From CANLBN01 sp965230205 (GTDB lineage: Bacteria; Pseudomonadota; Gammaproteobacteria; Pseudomonadales; Cellvibrionaceae): a stretch of DNA of 64,000 nt. The stretch's first letter is position 1; each line of letters begins with the position of its first letter. The DNA is taken from contig OZ245996.1 of assembly GCA_965230205.1 (NCBI GenBank), positions 310,001 through 374,000 of the forward strand, written 5' to 3'. The notes under the pieces were generated by a model that was not told the DNA's origin, did no database searches, and saw only the letters and a list, made by a program, of their open reading frames with translations. Made by a program: the position numbers and the translations under genes. Shown here piece by piece: positions 41,616 to 50,276 of this stretch.

Positions 41616-44411
41616 CTAAAATGCCGAGTTAACCCATCGGCAATTCCTATGATTCTCCTGCTGGCGTGCAAGCAACGGAATAATCTCTATACTTTCGTAC
41701 CGACCATTAACATCATCAGCTCTTTTTTGCGGTCTTAATACATAATAATGTTGACGCCACTGTACAAGGTAGGAAATTATTTCTGGTATAGCTTTAGCCG
41801 GGTAAAATCTGCCTGCCCCGCCTAAACCTTGTTGATTATTCTCTTTAAATGCTAAAAACCCAGAAAAATAAACAGGCTTGTCTTCTAACCCAGGCAAAAT
41901 ATTAGATAACTCTTGGTCTGTTTTGAAAACAGTTGAAACAGCATTTATTGCCCCTCCTTGAGCAACCACCTGATAGACATCCAATGAATAATCGCCCAGC
42001 TGAACAAACGAAATCTCTCCTAATTTTTGGCGCCAACGATTATAATCAGATGCACTGACAGTATAAGGAGGGAACACCTTATACTCATTATTCCTCATCT
42101 CCCCTAATATTACTCGGCAATAAGAAAATCTTGGATCACCGTTTTGTGTAGGCCTCGGAATAACAGCCTTCCAATTTAATGAGAGTATTTTATCTAACTC
42201 TGACAACAGTTTTTCACTCTTTGTTTTTTTAACTAAAATCCTATTAACATTATCACCTTCTGTTATTACGACATAAGCTTTTCCATCATCAGGCAATTCA
42301 CTTTCTCCAACGTCAGATACAAAGGGTCTACTTTTTTCTACTCCGCTTGCGTCTGCACCACCATCTTCATCTTTACTCTCTTCATTTACAGCATTATCAT
42401 CCTTTATCGTTCTATCTGTTATTAATTCATCATCACCAACAGCAGCATCCACATCAGAAGCAATATTATCTTTAATTGAATTTTCATCTAAAAGAAAATT
42501 CCCACTGTACAAATCTTTCTCTGTCACTTTACCGTTTTCATTATCGCGTTCAAAAACTTCACTAACAGCTAATAGCTTAGTGGCATCATGTACAGCATTT
42601 TCCGTTAGCTTTTTATTCTTATTTTTCTCATTGATTTCATTCCCCTCAACAAAACCATCCTTTATATTACTAGCAATAGGAACGAATTCCACAGCGATAG
42701 TATCATTAGGCAAGAGGTCCCCACTTGAAACAGAATTATCCGCAGATTTTAAAATCGCCTTGTCATTAACATCAAGGATACTTTCGTCTTTACCTCCTTT
42801 AAATTGGGCCGACTCCTTGTCAACCGACCACACTTCATCAAACTTACTCTCGACTATTTCCTTATGATGAGAATCAAAATTTTTGATTAAATCTTTGCTC
42901 GCAAGAGAATCTCTTTCATCTTCTCTATCTTCAAAAATCCTATTTAATACATCACCTTCATCAGGTTTTATAGATAGCTCTTTCTCGTCATTTACTTTTT
43001 TATCTGAAGAATTAGCCATATCAAACTTACTTACGTTTTCATCAACAACCTCTTCATTAACTGTTAAAAAAATATTATTTGCAGTATGCAGTTCATTATT
43101 TTTAATAATGGGTAATACAGGCAAGGCAATATCATTTTCTGTTTTATTCTCCCCCTCTTCTACATCTATATTTTCCTGCAAGGATATATCATCAATCGGC
43201 ATTCCCCTACTAACAGCAGGCGCATCTTCGTTATCAAATTTATCGTTTTTTTCAAAACCAAAACCATTCTCTTTAACCACATTATCTGAGGATATTTTTT
43301 TTATTGAACGTGATTGTCTATCGCCATCTAAATTCGCTACCTCTTTAACGGGAGTATAATCCTCAATTGTTAGTGATAATTGAACAATATTTTTACTAAC
43401 AATTTCAGTATTTGTTATTTCTGCTACATCAACATCATCCGCTCTTTTTGACAAGCCATAGACTTTTTCAGTCTCAGTCTCAGTCTCAGTCTCAGTCTCA
43501 GTCTCAGTCTCAGTCTCAGTCTCAGTCTCAGTCTCAGTCTCAGTCTCAGTCTCAGTCTCAGTCTCAGTCTCAGTCTCAGTCTCAGTCTCAGTCTCAGTCT
43601 CAGTCTCAGTCTCAGTCTCAGTCTCAGTCTCAGTCTCATCAATATTATTTGATGCTACAAAAACTATTGCACTATTTTCTTTTATATTTATCAGAGTCTT
43701 TTCTTTAGCTTCTTTAGCTTCTTTAGCTTCTTTAGCTTCTTTAGCTTCTTTAGCTTCTTTAGCTTCTTTAGCTTCTTTAGCTTCTTTAGCTTCTTTAGCT
43801 TCTTTAGCTTCTTTAGCTTCTTTAGCTTCTTTAGCTTCTTTAGCTTCTTTAGCTTCTTTAGCTTCTTTAGCTTCTTTAGCTTCTTTAGCTTCTTTAGCTT
43901 CTTTAATAGTAGAATTTCTTACCATTGTTTTAGCAAGAGAAGATTTAATTATTTTTTTTTCTTTTTTTCTTTTTTTTGTACCGTTTAATTGACTAGGACT
44001 ATCATCATCTTGAAAAACTTTAGGCTTGCGTAAATTCCCCTTATTTTCCTTCTTATTTTTAAGTGTAGATTTTACAATCTGATTCTTTGATGCATTTGAA
44101 ATAACTAAAGAGGGTTTAATATTTTTTAAACTTGAAGAGTTTACAGGTTTATTTTGTGGTAGTTTATTAACAGGCTGCTTTTCTATTTTTTCAGCAGATA
44201 GTTGTTTTTTTGCTTGTTGCTGCACTCCTAAGCTAACAGGGCTCAAGCTTTCGGTGTTTATCTGTTTTTCCAGCTCTGGGCTTTTTGTTGTTTCGTTTTC
44301 TATTGTTTCAGGTAAGGAGGAAGAAGGGTTACCAGCACAGGCTAACAGGCATAAGTGTACGACAATCAAGATGCAGACTGATCTAACAGCATGAATGATG
44401 CACAAAATCAC
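41616..44411 (-). CDS. Large low-complexity lipoprotein with KEA and TE tandem repeats
   Basis: A 931-aa protein with a lipoprotein signal (lipobox LLACAG near residue 26). After a lysine-rich segment come 22 copies of Lys-Glu-Ala (about residues 172-237) and about 28 Thr-Glu pairs (about 258-314). Then follow roughly 400 acidic, disordered-looking residues and a folded C-terminal domain (about 715-931) with tryptophans and two cysteines, which I do not recognise. The KEA tract should form a long charged helix. The protein is probably an envelope-spanning tether or surface lipoprotein; this is inference. Confidence 0.7.
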   Translation of the reverse strand: MILCIIHAVRSVCILIVVHLCLLACAGNPSSSLPETIENETTKSPELEKQINTESLSPVSLGVQQQAKKQLSAEKIEKQPVNKLPQNKPVNSSSLKNIKPSLVISNASKNQIVKSTLKNKKENKGNLRKPKVFQDDDSPSQLNGTKKRKKEKKIIKSSLAKTMVRNSTIKEAKEAKEAKEAKEAKEAKEAKEAKEAKEAKEAKEAKEAKEAKEAKEAKEAKEAKEAKEAKEAKEAKEKTLINIKENSAIVFVASNNIDETETETETETETETETETETETETETETETETETETETETETETETETETETETETEKVYGLSKRADDVDVAEITNTEIVSKNIVQLSLTIEDYTPVKEVANLDGDRQSRSIKKISSDNVVKENGFGFEKNDKFDNEDAPAVSRGMPIDDISLQENIDVEEGENKTENDIALPVLPIIKNNELHTANNIFLTVNEEVVDENVSKFDMANSSDKKVNDEKELSIKPDEGDVLNRIFEDREDERDSLASKDLIKNFDSHHKEIVESKFDEVWSVDKESAQFKGGKDESILDVNDKAILKSADNSVSSGDLLPNDTIAVEFVPIASNIKDGFVEGNEINEKNKNKKLTENAVHDATKLLAVSEVFERDNENGKVTEKDLYSGNFLLDENSIKDNIASDVDAAVGDDELITDRTIKDDNAVNEESKDEDGGADASGVEKSRPFVSDVGESELPDDGKAYVVITEGDNVNRILVKKTKSEKLLSELDKILSLNWKAVIPRPTQNGDPRFSYCRVILGEMRNNEYKVFPPYTVSASDYNRWRQKLGEISFVQLGDYSLDVYQVVAQGGAINAVSTVFKTDQELSNILPGLEDKPVYFSGFLAFKENNQQGLGGAGRFYPAKAIPEIISYLVQWRQHYYVLRPQKRADDVNGRYESIEIIPLLARQQENHRNCRWVNSAF
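43471..43638. repeat. Hexanucleotide microsatellite, 28 units
   Basis: Twenty-eight perfect tandem copies of GTCTCA (TGAGAC on the coding strand) encode an uninterrupted Thr-Glu run in the 931-aa lipoprotein. The unit is a multiple of three, so changes in copy number alter length and charge without shifting the frame. The absence of any synonymous change implies recent expansion by slippage. Confidence 0.95.
43701..43898. repeat. Nine-base tandem repeat, 22 units
   Basis: Twenty-two perfect copies of TTCTTTAGC, then a partial copy to about 43905, encode Lys-Glu-Ala repeats in the same gene, 63 bp from the hexanucleotide tract. As with that tract, every unit keeps the reading frame and the copies are identical at nucleotide level, pointing to recent slippage or homogenisation. 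Confidence 0.95.
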
Positions 44412-44593
44412 AAAAAGAACTCCTAAGCTATATCATTAAGCTTAGCAGTCCACATGCGCTATTGAGGAGAAGTTCTGGGAACAGGTTATCAATTTATTAA
44501 CCTACATAAGCTCTATATAATAAAAGCTGCTAGAAAACAGGGGAAAGTCCGATTGCAGTCAGAATCGAACCATTAAGCCCCTACAAAAGCCAT

Positions 44594-44625
44594 AAAGCTA
44601 TAAAAAATGCCAAACTTATAGCTTT
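44594..44625. terminator. Hairpin behind the TraF-like gene
   Basis: AAAGCTATAA (44594-44603) pairs with TTATAGCTTT (44616-44625) across a 12-nt loop. It lies just past the stop of the minus-strand gene at 44632. The stem is AT-rich and no clean U tract follows on the minus strand, so it is only a possible terminator. The rest of 44412-44631 shows nothing clear. Confidence 0.4.
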
Positions 44626-44631
44626 TATTAA

Positions 44632-45792
44632 TCACATAAAGTCAAAATTAAATTGAACCACGCCTCCATAGGTTTCATTTTCACCAACAATACCAGCAAC
44701 ATCGATACTCATAATGCCTCTTGGTCTGAAGCCAAAACCCAGGGTAAATAAATCGGATTGATGATCTTCGAAATCATGCTTATAACCTAAACGCAGTTTT
44801 GCCCAATTAAATACATCTAACTGAGAACCCACACGTAATATCTGGACATCCTCCTGGGAAACAAAATCTTTAGCATCATCAAGGTCAACATTCACTTCAA
44901 CAAAAGTATCACCTTTTTGGTAGGCAAAGCCCGCCGTTGCTCTTGTCTCCATTTCTAAATCTCGATTTTCTTCTGTATCGAAATCTTCTTCATTAATGTT
45001 ACTAAGCACAGCGCCGACTTTAAATGATTCGCCAATCGCTATATGAAGACCTACATCTGCATTGAAGTGGGTATCAGAACTTCTATTTCGCCTAGAATCG
45101 AAATCATCCTCATCATATAAATCAACAGTTGCGACATAATCATAAATATCAATATCTTGCAATTTCGGCGAAATGCCAATACTGATATTAGCGCCAGGTA
45201 TACTAAATGTTTTTCCCAGCGCAACACCATATTCAGCAATGGTAGCATTTAAAACCAACACTTCACTCGTCACAGAATTTGAGTCAAAGGCTAAAGTGTC
45301 AGCTGCTGCATTCAGTGCAGCGATATCTGCCGAAGATACCTCGGTCGTTATTGCAGTATCTGATGTTAGGTTGACAAACAGTGCGAGAGAAACATATTTA
45401 TTAGGAAGCGCTATTTGAAAATAGCTGCCAAATTCAAAATCAGCTTCTGCGCCATCAATATCATTTAAGAGGTCGACAATATCATCGACTTCAGCGCTAG
45501 AAGGGACTGAATCATCAATATCATCCAATTCATCTTCCAAATCTTCTGCATTATCGAGCAGCTCATCGTCATCAGAACCAATAAGGCCAACACTGGCATT
45601 TAACGATATAGCGCTATCATCAGTGTAAATATTAACTAAGGCAGGATTCAGAAAAGCACCATTATTAAAATCTGTACCAGCAACGCCAACGCCAGCACTA
45701 CCTAATGTTTTAGCATTAAAAAATTCGCTTGCAGAAGCGCTAGAACAAACACACAAAAGAATGGGTAAAACGGTTTTTATTTCTTTAAACAT
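44632..45792 (-). CDS. TraF_2-like outer-membrane barrel protein
   Basis: A 386-aa exported protein: signal peptide to about residue 22, then FFNAKTLGSAGVGVAGTDFNNGAFLNPAL, the start typical of PF13729-type proteins often labelled conjugal transfer TraF. The body has many beta-strand-like segments and ends with FNFDFM. An acidic insertion (about residues 75-115, rich in Asp and Glu) looks calcium-binding or disordered. There are no other conjugation genes nearby, so a FadL-like outer-membrane porin or transporter role is more likely than conjugation. Confidence 0.72.
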   Translation of the reverse strand: MFKEIKTVLPILLCVCSSASASEFFNAKTLGSAGVGVAGTDFNNGAFLNPALVNIYTDDSAISLNASVGLIGSDDDELLDNAEDLEDELDDIDDSVPSSAEVDDIVDLLNDIDGAEADFEFGSYFQIALPNKYVSLALFVNLTSDTAITTEVSSADIAALNAAADTLAFDSNSVTSEVLVLNATIAEYGVALGKTFSIPGANISIGISPKLQDIDIYDYVATVDLYDEDDFDSRRNRSSDTHFNADVGLHIAIGESFKVGAVLSNINEEDFDTEENRDLEMETRATAGFAYQKGDTFVEVNVDLDDAKDFVSQEDVQILRVGSQLDVFNWAKLRLGYKHDFEDHQSDLFTLGFGFRPRGIMSIDVAGIVGENETYGGVVQFNFDFM

Positions 45793-45858
45793 AATAATCC
45801 CTCATATAATGAAAATACAATTAATAAGCAGCACTTCCAATTAACAGCACCGCTAATT

Positions 45859-45895
45859 AAAACAATTGCTAATTAAAATCATTAGCAATTGTTTT
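45859..45895. terminator. Perfect 15-bp AT-rich hairpin upstream of the TraF-like gene
   Basis: AAAACAATTGCTAAT (45859-45873) pairs fully with ATTAGCAATTGTTTT (45881-45895) over a 7-nt loop. It lies 214 bp past the purL stop and 67 bp upstream of the next minus-strand start, so it may be a second terminator of purL or a 5' element of the TraF-like gene. Flanking A and T runs would permit termination in either direction. Confidence 0.55.
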
Positions 45896-46033
45896 ACAGA
45901 ACAGGGTGAATATACTGATAATACTATAGCGTTTTATGGCTAAATTAATGGATACAATTTTAGCGCTATACGATTAAAAAAGATTGACTCGACACACAAC
46001 AATGTTATTTAAAGAATAATTATTAATGCAAAG

Positions 46034-46087
46034 TGTGCTTTTGTTCACAAAGTTTTACAGCTTCCTCTTATTGTCAACAAAAGCACA
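46034..46087 (-). terminator. Probable purL terminator hairpin
   Basis: TGTGCTTTTGTT (46034-46045) and AACAAAAGCACA (46076-46087) form a perfect 12-bp stem with a 30-nt loop, beginning 21 bp after the purL stop on the minus strand. The large loop and A/T-rich stem make it a less typical intrinsic terminator, but its position is right. Together with the hairpin at 45859-45895 it accounts for the structure in the 316-bp gap. Confidence 0.5.
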
Positions 46088-46108
46088 TTGCTTTACATCA
46101 ATAAAATA

Positions 46109-49100
46109 TTAATCAACAAATACTCGGGCATTACGGAACATCCTTAACCAAGCACCATCCTCCTGCCAACCATCAGGGCGCCAAGAATTCGTTACCGTAC
46201 GAAAAACTCGTTCAGGGTGCGGCATCATAATTGTGGCGCGGCCATCAGTCGATGTAACACTCGCAATAGCACCCGCCGAACCATTGGGGTTAGCAGGGTA
46301 GGTCGTTGCCTGATTCAGTTGATTATCGATATAGCGTAAAGATACCAAACCACTGGTATCACACTTTTGGAACTCTGCATCACCGGCAAACTCCGCTCTT
46401 CCTTCACCATGAGCCATCACTACAGGCAAATGAGAGCCTTCCATGCCTTTTAATAATACCGAGGGCGTTTCTGGAATTTTTACTAGACTAAAACGCGCTT
46501 CAAACTGCTCAGATAAATTGCGCCCAAAGTGTGGCCAATGTTCCGCACCTGGAATCAATGATTTTAGATTCGACATCATTTGGCAACCGTTACAAACACC
46601 CAAACTAAAAGTATCATCACGATTAAAAAATGCTTCAAACTGGTCGCGAGCAACCGGGTTAAACAGAACCGTTTTTGCCCAACCTTCACCCGCACCTAAT
46701 ACATCACCGTAGGAAAAACCTCCACAGGCAGCAAGCCCTTTAAAGTCATTTAAACTCACTCGTCCAGCAAGAATATCACTCATATGAACATCAACAGCAG
46801 AAAAACCCGCACGGTCAAATGCCGCTGCCATTTCAACATGACCATTGACTCCTTGCTCACGCAAAATGGCAACCGTTGGACGACTTCCTTTATTAATAAA
46901 CGGAGCCGAAATATCGTCAGAGGGATCAAAACTTAGTGATACACTAAGCCCCGGATTTTCTTGCTTGATTAAATCAAATTCCTGCTGTGCACACTCTGGA
47001 TTATCTCTTAATGCCTGCATACGGTAACTCGTTTCACTCCAGGTAGAGTGCAGATCAGCACGCAATGCAGAAAATATATTTTCGTCATTATGATTAAAAC
47101 GAATGATATCATCGTTATTGAGCTGACCTAGAGAGTGAACACAGTCAGCCAAATCCGCTTCAGCAAAATAAGACTTCACTTGCTCAACATTTTCTGCCGC
47201 TACCTGAATAACTGCCCCTAACTCCTCATTGAATAAAGCAGTTAACGCATTGCTATTCTCTTTATTTGCAATTATAGATGACAGATCAATATCAATACCG
47301 CAATTTCCAGCAAATGACATTTCACATAAAGTAGCCAGCAAGCCACCGTCACTACGGTCGTGATAAGCCAATAATTTATTTTCTGCCAAGCATTTTTGCA
47401 TCGCACTGAAAAAGCCTTTCAGTATTTCTGGCTGACTCAAATCTGCAACATCACTGCCTAACTGGTTGTAAACCTGAGTGAATATGGATGCACCTAAGCG
47501 CTGCTTACCACAACCAAGGTCTATCAATAATAATTCGCTATCAATAGCAGCCTGTAATTGAGGAGTTAAGGTTTGGCGCACATCAACAACAGGAGCAAAC
47601 GCAGAAATCACTAAGGACAAAGGCGCAGTAATCGCTTTATCTTCTCCATTCTCCTGCCAGGCTGTTCGCATTGACATGGAGTCTTTCCCAACGGGAATAG
47701 TAATACCTAAAGCAGGGCATAATTCCATACCAATTGCCTCGACGGTACGGAATAATTTTTCATCTTCACCCTTATGCCCTGCTGCACACATCCAGTTAGC
47801 AGATAGCTTGATATCACTTAGCTTTTGAATTCGAGTAGCTGCAATATTGGTAATCGCTTCACCAATTGCCATACGACCTGATGCAGGAGCATCAAGTAAT
47901 GCCATTGGGGTTCGTTCTCCCATGGACATGGCTTCACCCGCATAGTTGCCCGTATGCGTATCATAAGCGACGGTTGTTACGGCACAATCGGCAACAGGAA
48001 CTTGCCATGGACCTACCAATTGATCACGCGCAACCTGACCCGTGACAGAGCGATCACCAATGGTGATTAAAAACAGCTTACTCGCCACTGCTGGATGTTT
48101 AAGTACTCGCTCAATAGCGTCGGATAAATCGATAGAGCTCATATCGAACTCTGTGGCCGCTACCTGGTGCTTATCTGCAATACGATGCATCTTAGGCGCC
48201 TTACCAAAAAGCACTGACATCGGCAAATCAACTGGTTTAGCATCCAGCAACGTATCGTTTACTAATAAGTGCTGCTCGGAAGTCGCCTCTCCTACTACCG
48301 CATAAGGGCAACGCTCACGCTGACAAATCGCTTCAAAACGTGGTAAGTCATCAGGCATAACTGCCATCACATAACGTTCTTGGGATTCATTTGACCAGAT
48401 CGCTAAAGGACTCATACCTGGCTCGTCATTAGGCACGTTGCGCAACTCAAAACGGCCACCACAACCACCATCTTTAACAAGCTCAGGGAAAGCATTTGAT
48501 AATCCACCTGCACCCACATCGTGAATAAAGGTAATCGGATTACGGTCATTGAGCTGCCAACATTGGTCGATCACTTCCTGACAACGTCGCTCAATTTCAG
48601 GGTTTTGGCGCTGAACAGAAGCAAAATCCAAGTCTTCCGCTGAAGAGCCAGATGCCATGGACGAAGCCGCACCGCCACCCAGGCCAATTAACATAGCAGG
48701 CCCACCTAGCACGATGAGCTTAGCGCCGGGGGAAAATTCATCTTTATCAACATGCTCAGCTTTAATATTGCCATAGCCACCCGCCAGCATAATCGGTTTA
48801 TGGTAACCACGGCGTTCGCCACCAAAATCCATTTCGAAACTTCTAAAATAACCACAGATATTCGGACGACCAAATTCATTATTGAAAGCGGCCCCACCGA
48901 TGGGCCCATCGAGCATGATATCCAAGGCATTGACAATACGATTTGGCTTACCGTAATCACACTCCCATGGCATGGAATAATCAGGAATCTGGAGGTTCGA
49001 AACAGTAAAACCCGTCAACCCCACTTTTGGCTTTGAGCCCCGACCAACCGCACCTTCATCACGAATCTCACCACCAGCACCAGTACCTGCCCCCGGGAAA

Positions 49101-50023
49101 GGTGCAATCGCTGTGGGGTGATTGTGAGTTTCGACTTTCATCAATAAATGAATAGGTTCCTGATGGAAGGTATAGGTCTGGTTATCAGGGTCAGGGTAAA
49201 AACGTCCGGCATGACTACCTTCTACCACCGCTGCATTATCAGCATAAGCGGACAATACACTGTCTCCACCCTGCTCATAGGTATTTTTAATCATTTTAAA
49301 GAGCGATATAGGCTGCTCTTCACCATCAACAGTCCATGAGGCATTAAATATTTTATGTCGGCAGTGCTCCGAATTCGCCTGAGCAAACATCATCAATTCA
49401 ACATCAACAGGATTACGCTCTAAAGCTTGGAAACTTTCCACCAAATAATCGATTTCATCTTCGGCCAAGGCCAAGCCTAGCTGACCATTCGCTTCAACCA
49501 ATGCAGCGCGGCCATGGTTAAGAATATCGACCTCTGTTTGTCGAGCAGGCTCTTGGTGCTCGAACAATTGCTCAGCTGACTCAAGAGTCGTTAATACCGC
49601 TTCAACCATACGATCATGCAGGCTCGCCTTCAGCGCTTGTTGCTGTTCGCTTGAAAGAGAATCAGCCCCTGAAACTCGATAGACAATACCTCGCTCTAAG
49701 CGCTGAACCTTTTCAAGTCCAGCGTTGTGGGCGATATCAGTCGCTTTCGATGACCAAGGAGAAATAGTCCCAGGCCTTGGCACAACAAGAAATAGTTGAC
49801 TATCGGATTCACCAAGGTCTCCGTCAACATGATCCCCATAACTCAATAACTGCTTAAGAACATCTTCCTCATCGGCATTCAGTGAACCCGACACTGCGGC
49901 AAAATGGTGATATTGCGCACTTCGCAACACCAGATCAGCGGAAATAGTACATAGTATTTGTTGAAGTTTATCTAAACGAAAAGAAGAGAGTGCCTGGGCA
50001 CCGGGAAAGATCAGCATAGTCAT
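46109..50023 (-). CDS. purL: Phosphoribosylformylglycinamidine synthase
   Basis: PurL converts FGAR and glutamine to FGAM in purine synthesis. At 1304 aa it is the long, single-chain form of gammaproteobacteria: an N-terminal PurS-like part (SSFRLDKLQQIL), two AIR-synthase-like domains (QANSEHCRHK with the catalytic His, HNHPTAIAPFPGAGTGAGGEIRDE, SMGERTPMALLD), and a C-terminal glutamine amidotransferase with the nucleophile in SLGVCNGCQMM and the HGEGR and HPERVFR motifs. Starts at 50023 or 50017 are both possible. It is divergent from mltF, as in E. coli. Confidence 0.97.
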   Translation of the reverse strand: MTMLIFPGAQALSSFRLDKLQQILCTISADLVLRSAQYHHFAAVSGSLNADEEDVLKQLLSYGDHVDGDLGESDSQLFLVVPRPGTISPWSSKATDIAHNAGLEKVQRLERGIVYRVSGADSLSSEQQQALKASLHDRMVEAVLTTLESAEQLFEHQEPARQTEVDILNHGRAALVEANGQLGLALAEDEIDYLVESFQALERNPVDVELMMFAQANSEHCRHKIFNASWTVDGEEQPISLFKMIKNTYEQGGDSVLSAYADNAAVVEGSHAGRFYPDPDNQTYTFHQEPIHLLMKVETHNHPTAIAPFPGAGTGAGGEIRDEGAVGRGSKPKVGLTGFTVSNLQIPDYSMPWECDYGKPNRIVNALDIMLDGPIGGAAFNNEFGRPNICGYFRSFEMDFGGERRGYHKPIMLAGGYGNIKAEHVDKDEFSPGAKLIVLGGPAMLIGLGGGAASSMASGSSAEDLDFASVQRQNPEIERRCQEVIDQCWQLNDRNPITFIHDVGAGGLSNAFPELVKDGGCGGRFELRNVPNDEPGMSPLAIWSNESQERYVMAVMPDDLPRFEAICQRERCPYAVVGEATSEQHLLVNDTLLDAKPVDLPMSVLFGKAPKMHRIADKHQVAATEFDMSSIDLSDAIERVLKHPAVASKLFLITIGDRSVTGQVARDQLVGPWQVPVADCAVTTVAYDTHTGNYAGEAMSMGERTPMALLDAPASGRMAIGEAITNIAATRIQKLSDIKLSANWMCAAGHKGEDEKLFRTVEAIGMELCPALGITIPVGKDSMSMRTAWQENGEDKAITAPLSLVISAFAPVVDVRQTLTPQLQAAIDSELLLIDLGCGKQRLGASIFTQVYNQLGSDVADLSQPEILKGFFSAMQKCLAENKLLAYHDRSDGGLLATLCEMSFAGNCGIDIDLSSIIANKENSNALTALFNEELGAVIQVAAENVEQVKSYFAEADLADCVHSLGQLNNDDIIRFNHNDENIFSALRADLHSTWSETSYRMQALRDNPECAQQEFDLIKQENPGLSVSLSFDPSDDISAPFINKGSRPTVAILREQGVNGHVEMAAAFDRAGFSAVDVHMSDILAGRVSLNDFKGLAACGGFSYGDVLGAGEGWAKTVLFNPVARDQFEAFFNRDDTFSLGVCNGCQMMSNLKSLIPGAEHWPHFGRNLSEQFEARFSLVKIPETPSVLLKGMEGSHLPVVMAHGEGRAEFAGDAEFQKCDTSGLVSLRYIDNQLNQATTYPANPNGSAGAIASVTSTDGRATIMMPHPERVFRTVTNSWRPDGWQEDGAWLRMFRNARVFVD

Positions 50024-50276
50024 TGAATAGGTCTGAATGTAAGGAAGCAGAAAGCGCGCTATTGTACTTGATTAGGTACTCGAAAACAGCATATTCACTG
50101 AATCAATGCTATCAAATAAATCGCCTATTTCGTTGTCTTAGTTATAGGTACCAGAGACCGTTTTTTAGGTTAATCTATGACTTTGAGGCAAATGCATCGG
50201 ATTTTAGCCTTTGATAAGGTATAATTTGGTCGAATTTACAACAATTTTTACCTGATATATCGAGCAATCTCGAGAA

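Noticed and set aside
43412..43708. Open frames on both strands translating as long Ser-Gln or Arg-Leu dipeptide runs
   Set aside because: They are other-frame readings of the GTCTCA microsatellite inside the 931-residue lipoprotein gene. Only that gene has a signal peptide and a folded end domain.
43471..43898. CRISPR array or phase-variable switch
   Set aside because: The repeats are contiguous 6- and 9-bp units without spacers, so not CRISPR. Both units are multiples of three, so slippage cannot shift the frame on and off.
44520..44600. tRNA-like sequence (GGTTCGATTC on the minus strand)
   Set aside because: It resembles a T-loop, but no acceptor stem, D arm or anticodon arm can be drawn around it.
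44632..45792. Evidence for a conjugative element from the TraF-like name
   Set aside because: No other transfer, relaxase or integrase gene is present. The protein is a barrel of a family that is chromosomal and widely mislabelled.
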